Source: Dendrolimus kikuchii
Taxonomy: Eukaryota > Arthropoda > Insecta > Lepidoptera > Lasiocampidae
NCBI GenBank assembly: GCA_019925095.2
Contig: CM034389.1
Location: forward strand, 16,603,435-16,667,434
Length of the DNA stretch: 64,000 nucleotides
Direction: 5' to 3'
Positions 1 to 11,700 of the stretch are shown here, one piece after another (position 1 is the stretch's first letter; each line of letters starts with the position of its first letter). The position numbers and the translations under genes are program-made. The notes beneath the pieces are model-generated. The model saw nothing but the letters and a program-made list of their open reading frames with translations. It was not told where the DNA came from and did no database searches.

Positions 1-13
1 GTGGGCTACAATC

Positions 14-79
14 TGCTAAATCTATCCATTCATCGTATATCTATATACATAGACATACGATGAATGGATAAATTTAGCA
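14..79. repeat. Imperfect hairpin (inverted repeat)
   Basis: The two arms begin TGCTAAAT and match for about 30 bases with three or four differences; the loop is very short. One arm overlaps the end of a non-LTR coding remnant on the minus strand, so the palindrome may have formed by an inverted duplication there. Confidence 0.8.
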
Positions 80-155
80 TAGCGCACGTCTGTCGGCAGT
101 GCGTTCCAAAGATGCACGGCACGAACAGAGAACAATCGTGCCTAAATCTCCGTGG
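40..155 (-). pseudogene. Non-LTR retrotransposon ORF2 C-terminal remnant
   Basis: Read on the minus strand this stretch gives FSVRAVHLWNALPTDVRYAK, the pattern (aromatic-SVRA-x2-LWN-x-LP-x2-VR) found just after the reverse transcriptase domain in jockey and CR1-type LINE proteins. A stop codon lies a few codons upstream, and no catalytic reverse transcriptase motif survives in the window, so this is a short dead fragment. The family comes from motif resemblance only; the subgroup cannot be assigned. Confidence 0.6.
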
Positions 156-384
156 TATGTAAAGGTATCCTCAGCCACAACTACTCTGATGTTCTCAGAG
201 ATCTAGAATCACTGTGGAAGAACTGGAAGCGTTCTCTAAAATAAGACGGTAGGTACGTTATAAAGAAGAAACAGGACATGAGCATTTTGGCGAATCCGTA
301 TATGTGAAGAAGAATGAAGAATAACTATAAAACATATAGCTTTTGGTAGTGTTCAATCCATTTTAATTCATTCTCTGGAGTTCA

Positions 385-1160
385 AAAGTGTCGACAAGGT
401 GGGTGCCACGAATGTTAACCAATGAAAACAAAAGCGACGTTTGGAAATTTCTAAATGTAATCTCGAAGTGTTCCAGCGTGATTCAGATAATTTAATTTGG
501 CGTCGCCTTATCAACATAGATGAAACGTGAGTCTACCATTTCGATTCTGAAACTAAGAGACAAAACATGTCTTGGAAACGACCCTCCTCTCCATTCATTA
601 AGAAAATTTGAGTTGCTCCTACCGCTGGTAAAGTTATGGCCTCATTGTTTTGTAATACTGTAGGAATCCTTTTTATTGATTACATGCCAAAAGGCCAGAT
701 GATTACTAAACCCTATTAAGCAAATCTACTTCTGAAAGTGCGTGAAGCGATTAAAGAAAAACGTCGTGGTAAACTGTCGTTGGGCGTGTTGTTTCTTCAC
801 GTTAACGCTCCCGCTCATCGATCGGAAGTTGCGCTCAACGCGATCCGCTGTGCTGGATTGAATATCCTTGATCACCCACCATTTCTCTAGACTTAGCCCC
901 CAGTGATTTTCACTTATTCCCAAAATCAAAAGAGGAAATTTGTGAAATTAGATTTCACGATAATGACGTGGTTATGGTTGCCATAGAGGAGTTTTTTGAC
1001 ACTCAAGAAAATATTTTTTATTAGGAAGGAATAAGAAAATTAGAAACGCGTTATTCTAAATTCATTACATTGGAGGGAGATTATGTAGAAAAAAAATATT
1101 TTTGTTTAAATTTTTGCATTTTCTAGTATTCATTCGAAGAAATTTTTGATTCACCCTCGT
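385..1160 (+). pseudogene. Mariner-like transposase pseudogene (decayed)
   Basis: This is a broken mariner transposase on the plus strand. Piecing frames together shows RWVPRMLT near 395-420, then IDET at 516-527 carrying the first catalytic Asp (codon 519-521). The Trp that normally follows is a stop (TGA 528-530). The second catalytic block reads LHVNAPAHRS, so Asp is replaced by Val (codon 801-803). The third block SDFHLFP (Asp 905-907) is intact but in another frame, so a frameshift lies between. The usual C-terminal GDYVEK is at about 1075-1092. A terminal-repeat-like end (…TCACCCTCG) followed by TA closes the element near 1160; no matching left end was found. Two catalytic-core lesions plus frameshifts make activity impossible. 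Confidence 0.85.
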
Positions 1161-1161
1161 A

Positions 1162-2250
1162 TTTGTGTTCTAGATCTTAGACAATTATTTCCACAAGTTA
1201 TTACGTATATCAAACAATCGTTATAGGGAGAAAAATCACATTCGCGCCTAAGTAAAACGTGACTGACAAATATACGGTCCTTCAATCTTATGGAGTTTAG
1301 AAGTACGATGTGTGTAAACTTATATTATAGAATGTTACTTTACAGTAGTCGACAAAACCTTGACAAAATAACAGCTTAAAAAATTATAGGTATTTGAGTT
1401 TCTCATCTTTGACAAATATTTCCACTGAGGTATTATATCAAACGAACGTCATAAGGAGAAGAGTTGAGTAATCGCTATTATTTTTCGCCGAGACAACAGA
1501 GCTCTTGAGAGCGACCTTAATTTGAGCAATCTAAGCATGGCAAAGCAAAGTGATTGATGCCTACAGCCGTTTGCTACCGCTTTGCGTAACAAGTGTTTTA
1601 CGTGACTGCAATCAAGCCCGATTTACCGGCCTATTATAGGAAATTGGAACGCTAATGACAGCTTAAAGAAGCAGGTCTAAACATTATTTATAAAGGTATC
1701 AATAAATTTTGCTTTTAACATCGATAAAATGAAATCGTTCTCATCAATGTACTCTTGATTCCCACGGTCAGAGACATAATGGTTCTTTAACCTTAAATTG
1801 CTATGTGGGCTTTACTACACGTCAGTTATATCGAACAAACTAAACTTCAGAGGAAAATGTACATTAAAATAACCAGTATCATATGTATGTATGTATATAC
1901 TAGGACAAATATCAATCATTTTTTTCCAAAAAAATATTGTCTGGAATATGCTAGGAAAGTGTGTTTATATGATGTACTGATATGACGAAATAGGTGGGAA
2001 AATATTCGGTTTCGCAATCGAAAAACAGCACCTCTTCTCTTCATGCTTATCTTTTGAACTATAGATGGGAGGGAAATGTAACAAATTTAGAATTAGATTT
2101 AAACGGGACATTATTTATTTTCGATTAAATGTTTTTTAAGGATTTCATATTCGAATGTCAAAAACATTCGACATTCATCCTTTAAGGAACTCTCCACTGT
2201 TCGTCATCCGATCTAATGTCACCTGTTGTAAATTGAACACCACTTGATCT
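1162..2250. other. AT-rich DNA without recognised features
   Basis: No motif-bearing reading frame, tRNA-like box or repeat structure was recognised. A short run of ATGT units occurs near 1880-1900. The 60-codon open frame at 1803-1985 has no recognisable motif and is probably chance. Confidence 0.5.
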
Positions 2251-2255
2251 AAAAA

Positions 2256-2415
2256 ATGTCAGGAGCCTTAAGAACAGAGGAGCGTGCATGACAAGAGTTA
2301 TGAATCTCAAAGAAGCAAGTGAGGTGTGTAAGAATAAGCCTGAATGGCGCTCTGTTGTCCGTGCCTACCCCGCAATGCAACTGGCGTGAAGTTATGTATG
2401 TATGTATGTATGTTG
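2256..2415 (+). repeat. SINE-like repeat with (ATGT)n tail, copy 1
   Basis: About 155 bp closely matching 48261-48425 (plus) and the complement of 8265-8372. It contains GAGGTGTGTAAGAATAAGCC and CGTGCCTACCCCGCAA, then a conserved GGCGTGAAGTTATGTATG that runs into tandem ATGT units. The fixed position of the microsatellite at the 3' end indicates it is the element's tail. No tRNA promoter boxes are visible in this fragment. Confidence 0.8.
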
Positions 2416-2548
2416 ATCTAAAAAGGAGTACACTCACCATTAAATTTCATACATATTAACATGGCAAATAGAAAATTACAGACTCAGGCAGAGTTTTACT
2501 CTAGTGGTGTACATAACTAGACCAGACGTGTAAGCTATAATAATAATA

Positions 2549-2802
2549 ACACAGCTTCACAAAAAAAACGTTATGTGTGCTGGATTCTTTCCGCTGACCA
2601 CGAATCTAAAATCAGAATTAGGGGTTAGTGAGCAAATAATCGAGAAAAACCCAAAACCGATCAGCGAAGTTTTTTGGGTTTTTCTCGATTATTTGATAAT
2701 TGACCCCCAATTCTTACTTCTGATTCGTGTTCAGCGAGACAAAATACTCCAGAAAATCGTAGTCTGACACACTGCACACACAACTTTTTTTGTGCCCTGT
2801 GT
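2549..2802. mobile_element. Palindromic foldback MITE
   Basis: The sequence folds almost end to end. The outer arms begin ACACAG with an A-rich stretch and GTGTGTGC, in inverted orientation. The inner arms (about 2592-2656 and 2672-2736) share CACGAATC and AATAATCGAGAAAAACCC with few mismatches around a loop of about 15 bp. It has no coding capacity; the 64-codon frame at 2573-2767 simply runs through the hairpin. No clear target duplication was found, so the superfamily is unknown. Confidence 0.8.
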
Positions 2803-2892
2803 AATTATTTTAAATATAACATACAAAAACAAGAAGAAAACAATTTAAATTCGAAGAAAGTCAAACATTCAAAGACATTGTTCGTTTAATTA

Positions 2893-3941
2893 TAGGTAAA
2901 CTAGCTTCGAGAAGTTTTTGCGTTTGTGGATTTACAGAAATTCCAAACGTGAAATTTAAAATTTCTTGTACAATCAGCAAAAAGAGGTTCGTTACATTTT
3001 GAAGAAGAAAATATATTTACAATCAAAAGACAATGGTGAAATAAATAATTATTATTTATATTGTTTGCTTGGCTATTTGTTTTTAGTTTGATAATTAATT
3101 GATTTTATTTGTGGTGTATTCTTGTTATTTATTGTCCAGTGTTATTAACTGTTGCTAATTATAGTTATTAGATATTAAAATTAATGATAATATAAATTGT
3201 GATAATTATTGAAATTGGATCCAAACGTAATTAATACTCAACCTTAAACCTAATAGTGATGTTGTTGTTGCGTACCATAATTCACTTCAAAATCCTGCAC
3301 CAAATTCTAATTCTATAAAACAGTAAATGATTGACTGGATGACGTTTCGAAATATTGAACATTCATCGAAGATGCTTTATATAATTGATTCTGAAAAATT
3401 AGACGAGATTTGTAGACTATACGATAAACGAAATATTACGACAGCACGGTCATACTGTGCTCGTTTACCGCCATATCACCTTCAGTTTAATCGAATTCAA
3501 AATACATGGTGGATAATGAAAACTTACATCGCAAAAAAGTCACAATGAACATGAATGCTATAATGATATTAGCTGAGGAAAAATTTAATAACACAACTGT
3601 AGAGAAATGGAAAAATGTTTGTCTACATGTTATTGAAGAGTAAAAGAAATTTTCAGGGCGGGGATGAGGCTTTAGATATAATATCAGAATGAATTAGAAT
3701 TAACACAAATGTTTCATCGTATCGAAAGTGAGGATGAGGATCATTACGAAATGTCTGGAGTTGAAGAAATTTAGTATTAAAAATTATTTTTAATATTAAT
3801 ATTTATTATAATAACATCGTTTAATACTATTAGTTTCATATTAAGTACTTGCCCATAAAAATATATAAAAAGTATAAGTATATTTATATGCTGACCGTAC
3901 AATACTACAGACACAAAAACGTCTCGAAGCTAATTTATCTG
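2893..3941 (+). mobile_element. Tc1/IS630-like DNA transposon, degenerate, with TIRs
   Basis: The two ends are inverted copies of each other: left TAGGTAAACTAGCTTCGAGA, right (read inward) CAGATAAATTAGCTTCGAGA, continuing with GTTTTTG-like sequence. TA flanks both ends (2891-2892 and 3942-3943), as expected for the Tc1/mariner superfamily. Inside is the tail of a DDE transposase (separate entry). At 1049 bp with only the C-terminal third of a transposase, this is a deleted, non-autonomous copy. Confidence 0.75.
3327..3775 (+). pseudogene. DDE transposase C-terminal remnant (IS630-like)
   Basis: The frame from 3327 carries CARLPPYHLQFNRIQNTWW and then KTYIAKKS. This resembles the RLPPYH-x4-NPIE-x2-W-x3-K-x-YVA signature at the end of DDE_3-type (IS630-like) transposases, where the Glu of NPIE is the last catalytic residue. 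Here NPIE reads NRIQ, so that Glu is Gln. A stop follows at 3546-3548; the next frame continues as AEEKFNNTTVEKWKNVCLHV, which resembles the family's C-terminal helix. The N-terminal two thirds, with the other catalytic residues, is absent. Family assignment rests on the motif order and the flanking terminal repeats. Confidence 0.6.
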
Positions 3942-3943
3942 TA

Positions 3944-4350
3944 CAAAGCGCTATAATACACCAGGGGAATGAAAACTAGAGTGATTTTGTAATGACACGC
4001 AAGTATAATTAGCTTAGATTATTTAAGTCTGTTTCGCGTAGTTACTTTCGGTCGCGACTCCAGTCTACGCAATATGACTTAAAGTGGCCCTTCTGCTCCT
4101 TTATATACGTGACAAAGTTCGTTGCTAATACTTTTCTCTTCACATAAAAATCCAATTTGACTGAATAAACTTAGTAAAACTAGACTTCTAGAATTCACGC
4201 TCTTGAAACTTTTTAATATTTTTCTTCTTTGAAAAGAACGTTACTTAATATATTATGTATCCCAGAATAGCAGTTATTCTTATTGTTGGCTGTTACAGAA
4301 ATACGCTCTTGATACTAGAGTAAAGAAAAATATGCGAGTAATTAATAATT
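3944..4350. other. AT-rich DNA, no recognised feature
   Basis: No coding motif, tRNA-like boxes or strong repeat structure seen. Confidence 0.4.
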
Positions 4351-4354
4351 TTCA

Positions 4355-4590
4355 GATTGTCGTGGTGGCTGAGCCGTTAAAGCAGCCACGTCTTATTCAA
4401 ATTACGTGAAATGAAACCTGACCGAGAAACTACCTACGTGTACAAATCAACACATTTAGGTGATTGATTGATGACCATTATAAAAAATCCGTAACTTAGG
4501 GTGCCTGGAAGACATCGTTTTAGCCATAAGGCCGGCTATTTAGGAGAGGAAACGGTGAAGATGGACCTTCACCCATAACCAGATGAGACA
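4355..4590 (+). repeat. Possible degenerate SINE
   Basis: A head reading GTGGTGGCTGAGCCGTTAAA resembles an A box of a tRNA-derived SINE, but I see no good B box. Downstream, GCCTGGAAGACATCG and CATAAGGCCGG resemble the tail seen better at 49990-50130 and 54230-54400 (GTTGTCTGGAAGAGATCG). Probably an old, diverged member. Confidence 0.35.
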
Positions 4591-4599
4591 TTTTTTTTT

Positions 4600-5570
4600 A
4601 TATTATATTGATTTATAAACACGCCTATGAAAGCTTGCTAATCGAAAAGCGTTCATGACTATTTTCAAAGTCTTCAATACATGGCAATAATATTCCATAA
4701 AGGTTTTTTTTAATAAAAAAAATAAAAAATACGTTTTCTTGCTTCTTAAGTTTTCGAGACTAGTATACATATACTATAGTATAATAAACGTCTTTAATAA
4801 AGATTTTTATTATTCGACTTAATTAAAAATAACAATGAACATTTTTCGATTCGCAAGCTATAGGCGTGTTTACTAATCAATATAATTTGGTAAAAAATAT
4901 GTCTAACCTAATATGTAAACCAGATGACTTATCAAATTGGTGAAACTCGATCTTTTGAGTCACTTAGAACGTTTTACTAAAGAAATATTATACCTACATA
5001 TATGTTTTTTTTTTTGTTTCATTGAGTTTTAACCCATTACCTGCCCATATCATTTCTTCGGCAAGGTGGGGTTCATTTAGGATAATGTTACAGATTTAGG
5101 CTGTTTCATCCATAAGGCATCATCATATTATTATGGCGATGGGTTTAGTGCTTGTAGCAACACCAACGTCTTTCAGGATATTTTGGTACAAATTTTTCGG
5201 GCGATAGCTGGGATTCCATAGACGTGGTTGTTTTTCAAATGCATTATTATTTTACTTTGAATAAAATAAAGTGGCATTTAAAAATAAAACAAATTATTTA
5301 TTTCTCTTTTATAAAGATGTAGATATTTTTTTATCCTGTTTTGATAAAAATCAAAGGAGTGAAATGGTTTCATGACAATAATTTGGAGTTGATTTGGTGA
5401 TTTTTTTCTTAATTTAAAATACCTACAGAAAAATTACAAAAAAAAACCACGTTACGTCTCATATCGTGAAGATTTATGATAATTTTTGCTATTTTATTAA
5501 TCAGTAATTAGCAACGAAAAGTTGTTTCGTTTGCACCCCATTTTCAACCTTTTATGGCAACAGGAGCCTT
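4600..5570. other. AT-rich DNA, no recognised feature
   Basis: Contains homopolymer runs and short A/T-rich tracts only. No supported gene or element. Confidence 0.4.
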
Positions 5571-5577
5571 AAGTCGT

Positions 5578-5826
5578 TATTTAATAATAATAATAATCGG
5601 CAGACAAACACACACATTGTATATCCCCAAATTAAGCAAGTTACGCTTGTGTTATGGGTAATATACAACGGACTACTCTGGGGCCGATCCCAGACACCCA
5701 GACCATAGTAAATAACGGAGAAAATACGTTTCCGAAATTTACTATACCAGGAATCGAACCCGGAGCCTCTGCGTTGAAGTGAGGTAGGCCGGTAAAGGCT
5801 TAGCCCGCTCAACCACAGAGGCCGTC
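5578..5826 (-). repeat. tRNA-derived SINE
   Basis: On the minus strand the element starts with a tRNA-like head containing an A box (TGTGGTTGAGCGGGC, complement of 5803-5817) and a perfect B box (GGTTCGATTCC, complement of 5750-5760) at normal spacing. The body ends in ATT-type triplet repeats near 5580-5597. These are the internal RNA polymerase III promoter boxes of tRNA-derived SINEs. The body segment ACACAAGCGTAACTTGCTTA recurs at about 55437-55456. The minus-strand open frame across it is only the SINE read through. Confidence 0.85.
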
Positions 5827-5860
5827 AAATTGAAGAAAATATTTGAGGCGAAACATCCTT

Positions 5861-6000
5861 AAATATTGACAGAAAACGTATGTATAGTATACTAATATAC
5901 ACTAATGTGGCTATGCGTTAACGGCGTTATATTTTAACGCTTTAAATAAAAGGCATTCGGCCACAGTCTAAATCTACATTAAGCCCCAGAAAACAAGGCC
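5861..6000 (+). repeat. Dispersed repeat pair A, copy 1
   Basis: Matches 51364-51495 in the same orientation, sharing AATGTGGCTATGCGTTAA, a following GGCGTT block and a later CCACAGTC/CTACAGTC block, with moderate divergence. No coding capacity or termini recognised. Confidence 0.65.
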
Positions 6001-8264
6001 TGATGGAGTAGGTTTTATTAAATTCTTAGTTTTCTAAAATACTTAGATCAAAACCAGCAGCGTTTTAAATAAGCGCCACAAGACCTGAAATACAGTAATT
6101 CATAAGGACACCTCGATGCAATGATTCAGGGAAGGGACGCCATCGGTCATAATTTTTATGCTAAAGGATGATCACACCATCAATCCTATGGCCTAACTAT
6201 AGACAAAGTATTTTCTAAAGTTTTCGCAATTAGTACACATAATAAGACTACATTTTAATGGTTTTAAGTGCGGTACTTTGTTTAAATTAACTCCCGTAGA
6301 TCGAATAATAAACATGAACAAGTTGGCTGTAGGCTAAATAAAAACTTTGAAATTAGTCGTTGACATTTGACATCTTTGTCTTCCTTGATCACGGCTACTG
6401 AAAACTGGACGAAACGTCGGAATGAAAATCAAATAAAATACCGCGCTTAAAACCGCTAAAACGTAGTTTATTATAAAGACAGAAAGAGAAGAAAAGACAC
6501 GACATAGATAATTAACATTTAAGAAACAAGTGGCGAGGTGGGCGGTTCTTATCAGCGATCCGTTTACTGATTACGAATAGATTAAACTATGCAAGCGGAA
6601 CGCGTTATTACTAATTGAATAAACTTCCGGAAGGCTTGTATTGACAAGGGTCGCTATCAATCTGTTTACATAACAAACAAGAATACATATTGATTTATAT
6701 GCCCATTTGCGGACCCTCGGTCTTTATTTTGTTACACTTAACTGGAATATCAAATAATATTATTCTGACAAAAAATGGTACACGGAAGAAACGTTGAACA
6801 ACCGAAGGGCGTTTACAAAATACACATAAGTTATTTATACAATTCAGTAAAAACATGTTATCATATTTATATTTCGGGAACAAATGTTTGCCGTTTGGTT
6901 GAGCCGTATTGTCACCCATCTCACTCTTAGTAAAAATGAAATAATTGATTTTTAAGGTACCAAACAACAAAAACCGAAATTGTATATATTCGCGATGTCG
7001 GTTCCTTTTACTGTCTGTCCAACTGTCTATCTGTCAACCTGTCTGTCTACTATCAATGCATTTGTCTCGAACATTATAGTCTAGTATTGAGTCTTGCTCT
7101 ATAGGTATGGATTTTGTGAACAACAAGTCTTTTTTATGCCTATTTCTATGTAATAGTATAAGGAAAGAACTAAAAACATAAAATTAGAGATAACCACCAT
7201 ATTCGTCACCCAGAAATTAAGAGTATTTTTAGTGCTTATAGTCATCTGGGTATTATTGGATAGTGCTTGAAAAATCATAATAACTGTTATGTTATATAAG
7301 TCAGTAAGTCAGAAAATACTCTTCTAAGAAAAAGAAGTGAACATAGTGTATGCATAATATAATATTGTTATCAAGGTTTATATCTAGAGTAATTGGTTAA
7401 AATAATTTTTTTTAATAATTTTAACGTATAGTGTATGTTCGATAAACAACACACATACACACACACATACGCACGCAGAGAGAGAGCGAGATTCATAGCT
7501 TCACGCACATATTTTTTTATTAGTGTAGGCTATAATTATATATTTTATAAATTTGAAAGGTGAGTGGTTAGAAGTGCCATAATAACAGAAGATCTTCCTC
7601 GTTTAGGCTCCCGGCTTTTCCACCTATACCTAAGTTTTTCTTTACTCCTATGTTTCGTGTAAAGGAAATAAACAGTCACCTCTCCGGAACACTTCATTGT
7701 GCGCGCTGCGCTTCACTCACTTACCTGATACACTTGAAGCAACCTCCAAAATATCTATACGCTCTTTGTTCAATTCTGGCTTGGCACAGTTTTATACACT
7801 CTTTAAAAATTAGGCACCGTTGAAATTCTATATTTAAATATTAGTATGTTTACAAAGCCCGCCGAAACCCGTATGCAACCGACGATTTACATTGTCTTTT
7901 GCTTATTAGTTAAAATATAATTTATACATAGTCTCGCCACTCACATGGAATATTCCCGTTAAATATAAATTGGAGCAAAACTATACAGTTTCGAATGTGC
8001 CTTATCAATTCAATACTCCAAGGCAGGTTCTCTGTATCAACATTAATATTCCTTTTCAAGTTTTGCTTTTAGCCTGAATAGGAACCGATGCAACCTAGTG
8101 AAACTTTATATCGTATTGTTCACCATAACTTGATTATATAGGCGATATTTTACTATCATCAGAAAACGGTTTGCATTAGGTATGGAAGCATGCATTTACA
8201 GCTAAACAAAGGGATCTATAGAAGAAAACTTTGAGCTGCGAAAATGTTTTTTCCTTGAAGAAAG
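6001..8264. other. Mostly unassigned DNA with one CA/GA microsatellite
   Basis: The only structure I support is a mixed CA then GA microsatellite at about 7444-7492. The 91-codon open frame at 6695-6970 (minus) shows no domain and is probably chance. Confidence 0.4.
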
Positions 8265-8372
8265 ATACATACATACATACATACATAACTTCACGCCAGT
8301 TCCCTTGCGGGGTAGGCACGAACAACAGAGTGCCATTTAGGCTTATTCTTACACACCTCACAGTGTGTCTAC
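8265..8372 (-). repeat. SINE-like repeat with (ATGT)n tail, copy 2
   Basis: Reverse orientation of the family at 2256 and 48261: tandem CATA units at 8265-8287, then the complement of GGCGTGAAGTTATGTATG and of CGTGCCTACCCCGCAAGG. It stops after about 100 bp, so it is a 5'-truncated copy. Confidence 0.8.
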
Positions 8373-8785
8373 TTGAAGAAAGATGTACAATTTAAATATT
8401 GATGGCGTTATTTATATAAGTGTAATCGATTATTCAATCTTCATTTATCAGTGAATGAAGGATAATGAACAGATTTCAAGTAAACTTAAGGCTTGGGGCA
8501 ACGCCAACGTCCTTGACTATTTAGGAAGAGCCATACAACTTTTCCCGCGCCACTGTTACACACGAGGAACAGGCTTGTAAATTACTGCGAGTACCTGGCT
8601 ACCGATACAATCGCAGCCGTCTCGCCTAGTCTCATTACGGCGAAGTAACCAAATTACAGTCATACAAATGAAAAATAAAGATATGATTTTTTGCATTCAA
8701 CATTTGAAACCACTACTAAATACTATTAATACAAATAAATAGTATTAAAAAAAATTATTTCTAGTAAATAAAAAATATAATAGGT

Positions 8786-9113
8786 ACAAAAATTGTAAAC
8801 TTTATCCGTGCAGGAACGGAGAAAGAATACAATTTCCTGCGGCCGGGCGGCCTGTCGTAAGAGGTGACTTAACAACCCACAGCCAGGTGGTAGGGCATTT
8901 GCCCGACTGGATGGCTACCACCCCTGGTCTAAAGTATGTCGCCATAACAACCTTGGGTTGTGTTCCGGCATTAGTGACCAGGTTCCAGTTTCCCTTAAGA
9001 GAGCAGCAGCGCATTTGTAGCGACTTTGGTGTTGCAAATGTCCATAGGCGATGGTAAACGCTTTCCATCAAGTGGGCCGTCTGCCTGTCTGCTGATCTCC
9101 TGCAATAAAAAAA
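8786..9113 (+). repeat. LINE 3'-end repeat with A-rich tail, copy 1
   Basis: About 325 bp matching 10335-10660 closely. Shared blocks are TTTATCCGTGCAGGAACGGA, CTGCGGCCGGGCGGCCTGTC, CCACCCCTGGTCTA and GTGGGCCGTCTG, ending in AATAAAAAAAA. The A-rich tail and constant 3' end with variable 5' truncation (see 11024-11111) are typical of LINE insertions. Open frames across it have no domain. Confidence 0.75.
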
Positions 9114-10334
9114 AACAGTTACAATTTTTAAAGCTCACTTATCGTTGAATTTATTTTCTTTTTGAAAAAAAGAAACTGCCCAAGCTTTAAAAGGTATTGT
9201 CACTTTTCCATGCAAACACAATTCTCATGCAAAACGCTGTGCATTTTTGCACTACACCGAGATGGGATTTGCAGACGTGTGTAATTAAGTCCATCTCAGC
9301 AGCTCTCTTCGCATAACAATGAAATCGAGTTTGGCTCACAGCCATAAAAGAGTAAACCATAGAAGTACCGTTTGATACACTTCGCTATGAGAATTATTTA
9401 GAAATAGGCGTGTACATCGGGCAGTATCAATTCAATAATTCGTATTAGACCAAACTAACACCCATCCTGGGTTTTACGTCTTGTTTTTTGTCTGCGAAGC
9501 CTGATTAACATCAGTATTAGCGCTTAACTAGTCATCAGCACTTGTGGAATGGTTTTATTTAAAATAGAGGTGATCCGTTGCTTCACACTTTTCGACCCGG
9601 TGTAATAAGCATCAATGCCCACTATATTGAATATCAATCATGATTACCTGCACTTCGATTTACAATTACGTATTACACTTTTGAGTGCCACGAAACAACT
9701 CCATGAAACTATGATGTTTTAATATTTATTTAACAAGGTAACTATGACGAGATATACTAAATTCTTAGGCAATTCAAAATTCCAAGTCTTTAATACAGGG
9801 GCGAAGAAGTTCCTGATAGGAAATTGTGCTAAATGCGATTAAAATCAGCTACGATACATTTTGTGTAAAGAAAATGACACAAATACAAACATTAGACATT
9901 ACCTATTTACGATCATCTTTTTAAGCTCAAAATTACAAATTAATACAAAATTTTGCAAGTTACTGTCCCGCTAAACATCAATAATTATTTTCGACGCTGA
10001 AATAACTTTCTGTGACTCATTATTTTGTGTCATGGCGCCACACGACGTGTGAGTCGCAGATGCCACACAAAAGCGTAAACTGAGCTAATGGCGCGTACAT
10101 AATTCGTACAAGTCTCCCCATTCACCGACTAACTGGCAAATTTTTGAACGATGATTTACGAACGCTGTCTGCGACTGTACTAGCACGTTTCTGAAAATTA
10201 TTTTGCAATTTAAGTGCGAAGTGCCGCTTTGTAAACTTTCACAGGGCATAAAAGTAAAAAACATTAGTGGCAAAGGCTAAATATTTTATTAAATTAGTTA
10301 ACGCTTGGCAGTTTGCCCACAACTAAGGATATAG
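9114..10334. other. Unassigned DNA
   Basis: No reading frame with motifs and no clear repeat structure seen. Confidence 0.35.
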
Positions 10335-10660
10335 GTTACAAATTTTAATTTTATCCGTGCAGGAACGGAGCAAGAATACAATTTCCTGCGGCCGGGCGGC
10401 CTGTCGTAAGAGGCGACAAAACAACCCACAGCCAGATGGTAGGGTAGGGTATTTTCCCGACTGGATGGCGACCACCCCTGGTCTAGAGTATGCCGCCATA
10501 ACAGCCTTGTGTTGTGTTCCAGCATTGGTGACCAGGTTCCCGTCTCCCTTAAGAGAGCAACAGCACATTTGGTGTAGCAAATGTCCATAGGCGATGGTAA
10601 CTGCTTTCCATAAAGTGGGCCGTCTGTCTGTCTGCTGAGCTCCTGAAATAAAAAAAAATG
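10335..10660 (+). repeat. LINE 3'-end repeat with A-rich tail, copy 2
   Basis: Second copy of the 8786-9113 repeat, same strand, same 3' tail. A short internal gap and a few substitutions separate the copies. The four overlapping short frames on both strands are artefacts of its higher GC content. Confidence 0.75.
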
Positions 10661-11017
10661 TCCCCTTTTTCATTATCTGGCCACAAAACTATAATAAAGC
10701 ATTTAATGAAAAATATTCCATATTTTAAAACCACTTAACGGATACTTTCTAAATCAATTTTCGTTAAAAGTATTTTTGAAGTTCCATAACCCATTTTTAC
10801 CTCGTATACTGTTTCCAAGCGTTTATTTTACTTTGACGTTTGCACGTCTATCAAGTTACATATATCTTGACAGTAAATCCCACATGAAACAAATTACATA
10901 ATTGTCGTACTTTATCGTTATGGTTATGGGTGATATAACAGTGATGTTAAGTGTGTTATGTTACACACAAACTATCGAAACCATCGGCACTATACGTAAA
11001 TAAATCGTAAGTTAAAT

Positions 11018-11112
11018 TTAAGAGCAGGGGCACCATAGGCGATGGTAACCGCTTTCCATTAATTGGGCCGTCTGCATGTCTGCAGAACTCCTGCAATAAA
11101 AAATAAAAATAA
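11018..11112 (+). repeat. LINE 3'-end repeat, truncated copy 3
   Basis: Only the last 90 bp of the family is present: CATAGGCGATGGTAACCGCT, GGGCCGTCTGCATGTCTGC and CTCCTGCAATAAAAAATA. It illustrates the 5' truncation expected of LINE copies. Confidence 0.75.
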
Positions 11113-11188
11113 AAATAATGGATTTCAAATTTAAACAAAAAATTACTTTAAAGAAAAATAATACCGCAATTATATTATAAGTACCGTT

Positions 11189-11700
11189 TTATTGGCTTAT
11201 TTAACGGGCGCGGGTCGGTTCGTGAGGAACGACATGATCGCCCGCGACTTGAGCATTCCTAGTGTCGAGGAATTTGTGGTGATGTCGGCGCGTCGGATGT
11301 TCCACCGCGGCCGCCACACACACCTCCACGGGTTTGCTCCCCTTCACTCGCAACCACCAGATCACGAAGTCCTACGATGGCTATCGAGCCCCCGTGACCT
11401 CATCCGCCGGGATCAAGGCGATGTTTGATAGGTCGCGAATATCTCCTAAGTCGCACCGCACAGGCCACCAGACGCCACAGATGGTCACCTAAAGCCCGGC
11501 AGACGGTGCCAACGCCAAGCCCGTGGTGACCACCGAAAGCCGCTGATTGGCCGATGCGAGCCGCCGATATACCCCTATGTGTCAGGCGGCTCTCGTACCT
11601 CGTTACCGAGGGGTAGTTGCGAATTTGGACCGGGGCAAAGAGTACAAACTCAAGGCCCCTTACCGGCTCTGCCGTCAACAGGCAGAGACGATGACCCTCT
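11189..11700 (+). pseudogene. Jockey-like non-LTR element, ORF2 C-terminus and 3' region
   Basis: The plus-strand frame opens inside the protein and reads GRFVRNDMIARDLSIPSVEE, matching the (W/R)-F-V-R-N-x2-I-x-RDL-x-IP-x-(I/V)-EE pattern near the end of jockey-type reverse transcriptase proteins. The frame stays open to the stop at 11426-11428 and is followed by about 270 bp of GC-rich DNA, unlike its AT-rich surroundings, which I take as the element's 3' untranslated region. No reverse transcriptase catalytic motif is present, so this is a 5'-truncated, inactive insertion. The opposite-strand frame at 11400-11678 is a shadow of the GC-rich region. Confidence 0.6.
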
